Below, piece after piece: positions 59,872 through 64,000 of a stretch of 64,000 nucleotides of DNA. The DNA is from Nocardiopsis listeri NBRC 13360. Its GTDB lineage: Bacteria; Actinomycetota; Actinomycetes; Streptosporangiales; Streptosporangiaceae. Position 1 is the first letter of the stretch, and every line of letters starts with the position of its first letter. The notes beneath the pieces were generated by a model, which saw only the letters and a program-made list of their open reading frames with translations, did no database searches and was not told the origin of the DNA. The stretch covers positions 62,001 through 126,000 of the forward strand of contig NZ_BCSH01000009.1 in the NCBI RefSeq assembly GCF_001570765.1, given 5' to 3'. Made by a program: the position numbers and the translations under genes.

Positions 59872-61164
59872 ATGACGAAGAACCAGCAGGCCGTACCCAT
59901 GAACGGGGCCCCGCGCGCGTGGACCGTGCGCCACGGGGACCGCGACGACTTCGCGGAGGTGGCCCGGGTCGTCGGCCTGGCGCTCCTGACGGACGAGACC
60001 CCCCAGACCATGCTGGAACGCATGCGTCCCCTGCACGACGCCGAGGGCTACGACCGGGTCCTGTACGCGGTGGACGACCGCGAGGAGCGCGAGGAGGTGG
60101 TCGGTTCCACCAACCACTTCCCCTACGAGATGACCCTGCCCGGTGGGCCCCGGTCGGTGGCCGGGGTGACCGGCGTGGGCGTGTGGCCCACCCACCGGCG
60201 CCAGGGCGTGCTCAGCTCCCTCATGCGCCGCCAGCTCACCGAGATCCACGAGTCAGGGGTCCACTACGCCGCCCTGTGGGCCTCGGAGAGTTCCATCTAC
60301 GGACGCTTCGGCTATGGCCTGTCCGCCATCGAGACCGCACTGATGGTCCACCGTCCCCACACCAGGCTGCGCGCCGACGTACCCCGTGACCCGAACCTGC
60401 GCGTCGTCCTGTCCGACCCCGAATCGGTCCGCGCCGACCTGGAACGCGTGCACCGCGAGGTCGCCGCCGTCCAACTGGGACAGTTCCAACGTTCCGAGGC
60501 GTGGTGGGACCGACAGTTGCGCGACGGCCCCAAACAACGCCGCGACCAGGGTCCGCTGATGGCCGTGGTGATCTACGGCGCCGACGCTCCGCTCGGGTAC
60601 GCCCTGTACCGCACCAAGGCCGACTGGGGGCCGGACGGATCCCAGGGCCAGGTGCACGTCCTCGAATTCACCGCCACCACCCCCACCACCCGGGTCGCGC
60701 TGCTGGACCACCTGTTCAACCGGGACCTGACCGCCACGGTGACCTTCCACGAGCTGCCCGCCGACACCCCGATCCCGCACCTGCTGGTCAGCCCCGAACG
60801 CGCCCGTCTCACCCCACAGAACTCCCTGTGGGTGCGCCTGGTGGACGTGCCCGAGGCACTGCGCGAACGCACCTACAAGGCGCCCTTCGAAACGGTCCTG
60901 GAGGTCACCGACCGTTACGCTCCCTGGAACGCGGGTCGCCTGCGGGTCAAGGCCGACACCGACGGCGCCCACGTGGAGGCCACCGAAGCCGCACCCGACC
61001 TGACACTGGACGCCTCCCGGCTGGGGGCGGTGTACCTGGGTCAGATCCCACTCGCCGGCTACCTGAACGCCGGCCTGATCACCGAGCACACCTCGGGCAC
61101 CGTCGAGCGCCTGGACACGGCCCTGCACCGCGTCGACGCGCCCTTCTGCGGCGTCGTCTTCTAG
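59872..61164 (+). CDS. Eis-type GNAT N-acetyltransferase
   Basis: 430 aa with three parts as in Eis: an N-terminal GNAT domain (VAGVTGVGVWPTHRRQGVLS as motif A), a second GNAT-like domain, and a C-terminal sterol-carrier-like domain (AVYLGQIPLAGYLNAGLI). The protein ends in GVVF; the terminal carboxylate is catalytic in Eis. Eis proteins acetylate aminoglycosides or other amines; the role here is untested. The ATG start MTKNQQAVPMNGA may be 9 codons too long (second ATG at residue 10). Confidence 0.9.
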   Translation: MTKNQQAVPMNGAPRAWTVRHGDRDDFAEVARVVGLALLTDETPQTMLERMRPLHDAEGYDRVLYAVDDREEREEVVGSTNHFPYEMTLPGGPRSVAGVTGVGVWPTHRRQGVLSSLMRRQLTEIHESGVHYAALWASESSIYGRFGYGLSAIETALMVHRPHTRLRADVPRDPNLRVVLSDPESVRADLERVHREVAAVQLGQFQRSEAWWDRQLRDGPKQRRDQGPLMAVVIYGADAPLGYALYRTKADWGPDGSQGQVHVLEFTATTPTTRVALLDHLFNRDLTATVTFHELPADTPIPHLLVSPERARLTPQNSLWVRLVDVPEALRERTYKAPFETVLEVTDRYAPWNAGRLRVKADTDGAHVEATEAAPDLTLDASRLGAVYLGQIPLAGYLNAGLITEHTSGTVERLDTALHRVDAPFCGVVF

Positions 61165-61330
61165 GAACCCGGGCGGGCTGAGCGGACGCCGTCCCGCACC
61201 TGGAACGGTCACCATCGCGCGGGGGCGATGTTCTGAGTGTCCGCTTTCCCCGGTGGGCATGTCGTGTCCCACCGCCTACGCGCACACGTGTCACCATCGG
61301 ATCGGCCCGACCACCGACCCAGGGAGCGAC

Positions 61331-61786
61331 ATGTCCAAGCAGATCCTCGAAGGCGAATACCGGCCCAGCGCCTCCCAACGGACCAGGGACCAGGTGGAGC
61401 AGTACGAGCGCACCGGCGGCCGTGAGGCCAACACCCTCATGGACACCGGCATGCCCGTCATCATCCTCACCACCCGCGGCCGCAAGAGCGGCGACGTGCG
61501 CAAGACCGCCCTCATGCGGGTCGAACACGACGGCGAGTACGCCGTGATCGGCTCCGAGGGCGGCGCCCCCACACACCCCGCCTGGGTGCACAACCTGCGC
61601 GCGGCCCCCGACGAGGTCGCCCTCCAGGACGGTCCCGAGCCCTTCGCCGCCCACGCCCGCGAGGTCGAGGGCGACGAACGGGCCCGCTGGTGGGAGCGCG
61701 CCGTGGCCGCCTACCCGCCCTACGCCGACTACCAGAAGAAGACCGACCGCCACATCCCCGTCTTCGTCATCACCAAGGCCTCCTGA
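61331..61786 (+). CDS. F420 (deazaflavin)-dependent nitroreductase family protein
   Basis: 151 aa, single split-barrel domain. Family marks: TGMPVIILTTRGRKSGDVRK and GEYAVIGSEGGAPTHPAWVH, followed by NLRAAPDEV. Such Ddn-like enzymes use F420H2 in actinobacteria; their substrates include quinones, nitro compounds and others. AGGGAGCGAC precedes the ATG. It converges with the AtuA-type pair, stops 12 bp apart. Confidence 0.92.
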   Translation: MSKQILEGEYRPSASQRTRDQVEQYERTGGREANTLMDTGMPVIILTTRGRKSGDVRKTALMRVEHDGEYAVIGSEGGAPTHPAWVHNLRAAPDEVALQDGPEPFAAHAREVEGDERARWWERAVAAYPPYADYQKKTDRHIPVFVITKAS

Positions 61787-61798
61787 GCCACCACCCCG

Positions 61799-62131
61799 TC
61801 AGGCCCGATCCCGCTTCCCGGGGAACGGAACCCGGGCCGCCGACAGCACCGACCCCAACGTCTTGCCGTGGGTGTCCGTGTGCGGTGACGTGGTCACCGT
61901 GTCATCGGACGCCCTCGCGCACACCACGATCAGGGCGTGCACCTCGTCCATACGGTGCACCTCCACCGGGCCGCGCACCCGGTCGGCCAGCACCTCGCGC
62001 ACCAGGTCCGGGGTCAGACCCGCGCACAACACCGGGTACCAGCGCTCCTGCCGGGCGATCACCGCGATCGTGTTGAGGTTGCCCTTGTCCCCGGCCCTGG
62101 TGTGCGCGATCTCGCGCAGGACCACACTCAT
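61799..62131 (-). CDS. AtuA-related small subunit-like protein
   Basis: 110 aa, starting MSVVLREIAHTRAGDKGNLN, with NTIAVIARQERWYPVL following. This is the domain found C-terminal to, or separately from, AtuA (DUF1446) in acyclic terpene utilisation and propionyl-CoA type loci. Here it is a separate gene whose ATG overlaps the AtuA stop (ATGA). The function is inferred from pairing with AtuA. The longer frame from 62335 is the antisense-like product of another frame in atuA. Confidence 0.85.
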   Translation of the reverse strand: MSVVLREIAHTRAGDKGNLNTIAVIARQERWYPVLCAGLTPDLVREVLADRVRGPVEVHRMDEVHALIVVCARASDDTVTTSPHTDTHGKTLGSVLSAARVPFPGKRDRA

Positions 62132-63435
62132 ACCGTCCCCTCCCCGACGTAGGTGGTGCGGGGCTCGACCAGGTCGCGACCCACCGTGGTGGACAGGATC
62201 CCGATCACCTCCGAAGCACGGGTGCGTGCCCCGCCGCCACCGGCCGGACCGCACGTGTACAACGCGGTGACCTCCTCCTCCACGGCCTGTGCCACGGACC
62301 GATCCGCGCCCAGCCCCGCCACCCGTAGCCGGCACTCACCGACCTCGGCGGGGTCGTCCGCGCCACCGATGAGATCCACCCGTACCGGAAGCAGATCGCG
62401 CAACCGTTCGCGCACCACCTCACCGGCCAGCCGGGCACGCGCCCGAGCCCCGGGACCGGCGTAGGAGATCTCGCCCTCGCCCCGAAAACCCGCCCGGTAC
62501 CCCACGCTCACCTTGAGCCGCTCCGGGCGCACCCGTCCGCGCGCCCCCGACACCCGCACCCGGTCCGGGCCGACCTCCCGCGGTCGCACCCCGGTCAGGT
62601 CCAGGGTCACGTCCGGGGTCGGATAAGCGGTGGGGTCGGTGATCTCGTACGTCATCTGCTCGGTCACGGTCCATCGGTCCACTCGCCCGCCCGTCCCGGG
62701 GAGCTTGGTGACCACCGCCGTACCGTCGGCGGCGACCTCGGCCAGCGGGAAGCCCAGGTTGGCCAGGTCCGGGACGTCCTTGACACCCGGGTCGGCGAAG
62801 TAGCCGCCGGTGACCTGGCCGGCGCACTCCAACAGGTGCCCCACCAGCGTTCCCGCCGCCAGCAGCTCCTCGTCCTGAGGGTCCCACCCCAGGGAGTCCA
62901 GCAACGGAGCCAGGAACAGGGAGGGGTCGGCGGCCCGCCCGGCGATGACGACGTCGGCGCCCCCGCGCAGGGCGGGCAGCAGGGCGTCGACCCCCAGGTA
63001 GGCGTTGGCCGAGACCAGCTCACCGTGCTCCTCCAGGGGCCGGCCGTCCTCCCATGCCGGTGCCGAACGGTCGACCCGATCCAGCACGTCGTCACCGGTC
63101 ACCGCCGCGATCCTGGGCGACACACCCAGTTCGAGGGCCAGTTCGTGGGCCATGCGCGCGGCGCCGATCGGGTCGGCCGCCCCGGCGTTGGTCACCAACC
63201 GGGTGCCCTTGCGGGCCAGGGGTTCCAGCAGCAGGGACAGCCGTCTGCGCAACAGCGGGTCGTGGCCGGGGCCGGAACCGTCGGTGGCGCGCAGGGACGC
63301 CAGCGACACCGTCCTCTCGCCCAGGCACTCCAGGACCAGTGTGTCGAGCTCGCCACGCTCCACCAGGTCGACGGCGGGTTCGAGGCGGTCGCCCGCGAAC
63401 CCCGCCCCACAGCCGATACGGACGACTTCGGGCAC
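62128..63435 (-). CDS. AtuA (DUF1446) family acyclic terpene utilisation-like protein
   Basis: 435 aa. The family start is PEVVRIGCGAGFAGDRLEPA, with LVTNAGAADPIGAARMAHEL and IAGRAADPSLFLAPLLDSLG following. AtuA is required for citronellol and geranyl-CoA catabolism in Pseudomonas, but actinobacterial members lie in varied operons. The GTG at 63435 is chosen because GAAGGAG lies 5 bp upstream; a GTG at 63441 has no spacing. Its neighbour is a CitMHS carboxylate transporter, hinting at tricarboxylate or hydroxyacid catabolism. Confidence 0.87.
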   Translation of the reverse strand: MPEVVRIGCGAGFAGDRLEPAVDLVERGELDTLVLECLGERTVSLASLRATDGSGPGHDPLLRRRLSLLLEPLARKGTRLVTNAGAADPIGAARMAHELALELGVSPRIAAVTGDDVLDRVDRSAPAWEDGRPLEEHGELVSANAYLGVDALLPALRGGADVVIAGRAADPSLFLAPLLDSLGWDPQDEELLAAGTLVGHLLECAGQVTGGYFADPGVKDVPDLANLGFPLAEVAADGTAVVTKLPGTGGRVDRWTVTEQMTYEITDPTAYPTPDVTLDLTGVRPREVGPDRVRVSGARGRVRPERLKVSVGYRAGFRGEGEISYAGPGARARARLAGEVVRERLRDLLPVRVDLIGGADDPAEVGECRLRVAGLGADRSVAQAVEEEVTALYTCGPAGGGGARTRASEVIGILSTTVGRDLVEPRTTYVGEGTV

Positions 63436-63490
63436 GTGCACTCCTTCGGTTTCGGTACGTGTGTTCGGTTCCTCGCGGGTCCGTGACACC

Positions 63491-64000
63491 TCAGGACACC
63501 CAGAGCGGGATGACGCCGGTGGCCACCGCGGCGCCGAAGACCACCAGGCTCACCAGCCAGGCCCACGGCAGCAGGAAGCGGATGTGCGAGCCGATGGAGA
63601 CCCCGCTCAGCCCCACCAGCAGGTAGAAGGAACCGGTCATCGGGCTGATCGGGAAGCCCACGGTCTCCTGACCGGTGATGGATGCCTGGGCCACGTGTGA
63701 CGGTTCCACCCCGAATTCCCCGCCCACGGCCGCCAGCACCGGCATCACCGCGAAGTAGTAGGCGTCCGGTCCGAACAGCAGACTCATGGGCACCGCGAGG
63801 ACCCCGATGAGCAGCGGCAGACCCGGGCCGAGGAAGGTCGGCATCGCCCCGGTCATGGCCTGGGCCATCGCGTCGATCATCCCGCTCTCCTCCATGACTC
63901 CGAGGAAGACCCCGGCGGCCAGCAGGGTGCTGGCCATGAGGATGGCGCCCTTGGCGTGGGCGTCGATGCGGGCGGTCTGCTCCTTCATCCCCGGGTAGTT
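63491..64000 (-). CDS. CitMHS-family citrate/divalent metal transporter (C-terminal part)
   Basis: The frame is open to the window edge, so the N-terminal part is missing. About 170 residues are visible, with several hydrophobic helices. ASTLLAAGVFLGVMEESGMI, MSLLFGPDAYYFAVMPVLAA and VGFPISPMTGSFYLLVGLSG are the typical end of CitM/CitH secondary transporters, which import citrate complexed with Mg2+ or Ca2+. It precedes the AtuA pair by 55 bp and is likely in the same transcript. Confidence 0.9.
   Translation of the reverse strand, partial: NYPGMKEQTARIDAHAKGAILMASTLLAAGVFLGVMEESGMIDAMAQAMTGAMPTFLGPGLPLLIGVLAVPMSLLFGPDAYYFAVMPVLAAVGGEFGVEPSHVAQASITGQETVGFPISPMTGSFYLLVGLSGVSIGSHIRFLLPWAWLVSLVVFGAAVATGVIPLWVS

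Noticed and set aside
1-64000. tRNA, rRNA or known riboswitch
   Set aside because: I looked for conserved tRNA arms, rRNA stretches and common riboswitch cores by eye and saw none; a covariance-model scan would be decisive.

Overview
The window is high-GC actinobacterial DNA. GTG and TTG starts, 1-8 bp stop/start overlaps inside operons, MsiK-dependent-type sugar ABC operons without their own ATPase, an IdeR box, an F420-type oxidoreductase and an Eis-type acetyltransferase all fit this. The CRISPR repeat and overall gene content are compatible with Nocardiopsis or a relative, but the genus is an inference. No rRNA or tRNA was recognised.

1-5.8 kb: housekeeping and accessory genes: an aldo/keto reductase, a secreted poly-gamma-glutamate hydrolase-like protein, a small Cys-rich protein, a quinone oxidoreductase-like MDR, a SUKH-like acidic protein and a HIT protein. 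A 650-bp gene-poor stretch at 852-1503 carries an IS200/IS605-end-like sequence. A two-repeat, one-spacer mini CRISPR (3870-3959) has exact type I-E geometry but a different repeat from the main arrays.

5.8-18.1 kb: a complete type I-E CRISPR-Cas island. An eight-gene cas operon (cas3-cse1-cse2-cas7e-cas5e-cas6e-cas1-cas2, minus strand) is flanked by two plus-oriented arrays with the same 29-bp repeat and related leaders: 30 repeats plus one decayed repeat, and 18 repeats.

18.2-31.4 kb: XRE-cupin regulator, methyltransferase, DinB protein, Nudix hydrolase and secreted GH16 glucanase. Next is an OmpR-type two-component system whose probable binding element occurs twice, before a PepSY-like gene and before an LCP cell-wall ligase gene. 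A CueP copper lipoprotein behind a 22-bp palindrome, a LuxR-type two-component pair and a membrane-anchored serine beta-lactamase-like protein follow.

31.5-37.8 kb: a SorC-type regulator divergent from a polyol/sugar uptake and oxidation operon (Zn alcohol dehydrogenase, ABC binding protein, two permeases, aldo/keto reductase).

38.5-43.5 kb: a zinc acquisition locus of AztABCD type with two AztD-like metallochaperones, split by a Zur-like palindrome into aztA (plus) and aztB-aztD-aztC-aztD (minus).

43.5-51.6 kb: a GlcNAc-glycan module. A ROK regulator and a three-gene sugar ABC importer face a cytoplasmic GH89 alpha-N-acetylglucosaminidase and a BadF-type sugar kinase. A urea-carboxylase-associated family gene at the end of the importer operon is a pseudogene with a nonsense and a frameshift lesion. 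An IS982 transposase relic lies at 51.7-52.0 kb.

52-64 kb: acyltransferase, threonine dehydratase with divergent LysR, TRIC/UPF0126 channel, ABC ATPase, flavoprotein disulfide reductase, siderophore-interacting protein under an IdeR box, BadF-type kinase, Eis-type GNAT, F420-type oxidoreductase, and an AtuA two-gene unit next to a truncated CitMHS transporter.

The most novel-looking signals are the orphan mini CRISPR, the array-end repeat merged into a terminator hairpin, the duplicated 30-bp response-regulator element, and the two-AztD zinc locus. I did not see an entirely undescribed defence system.
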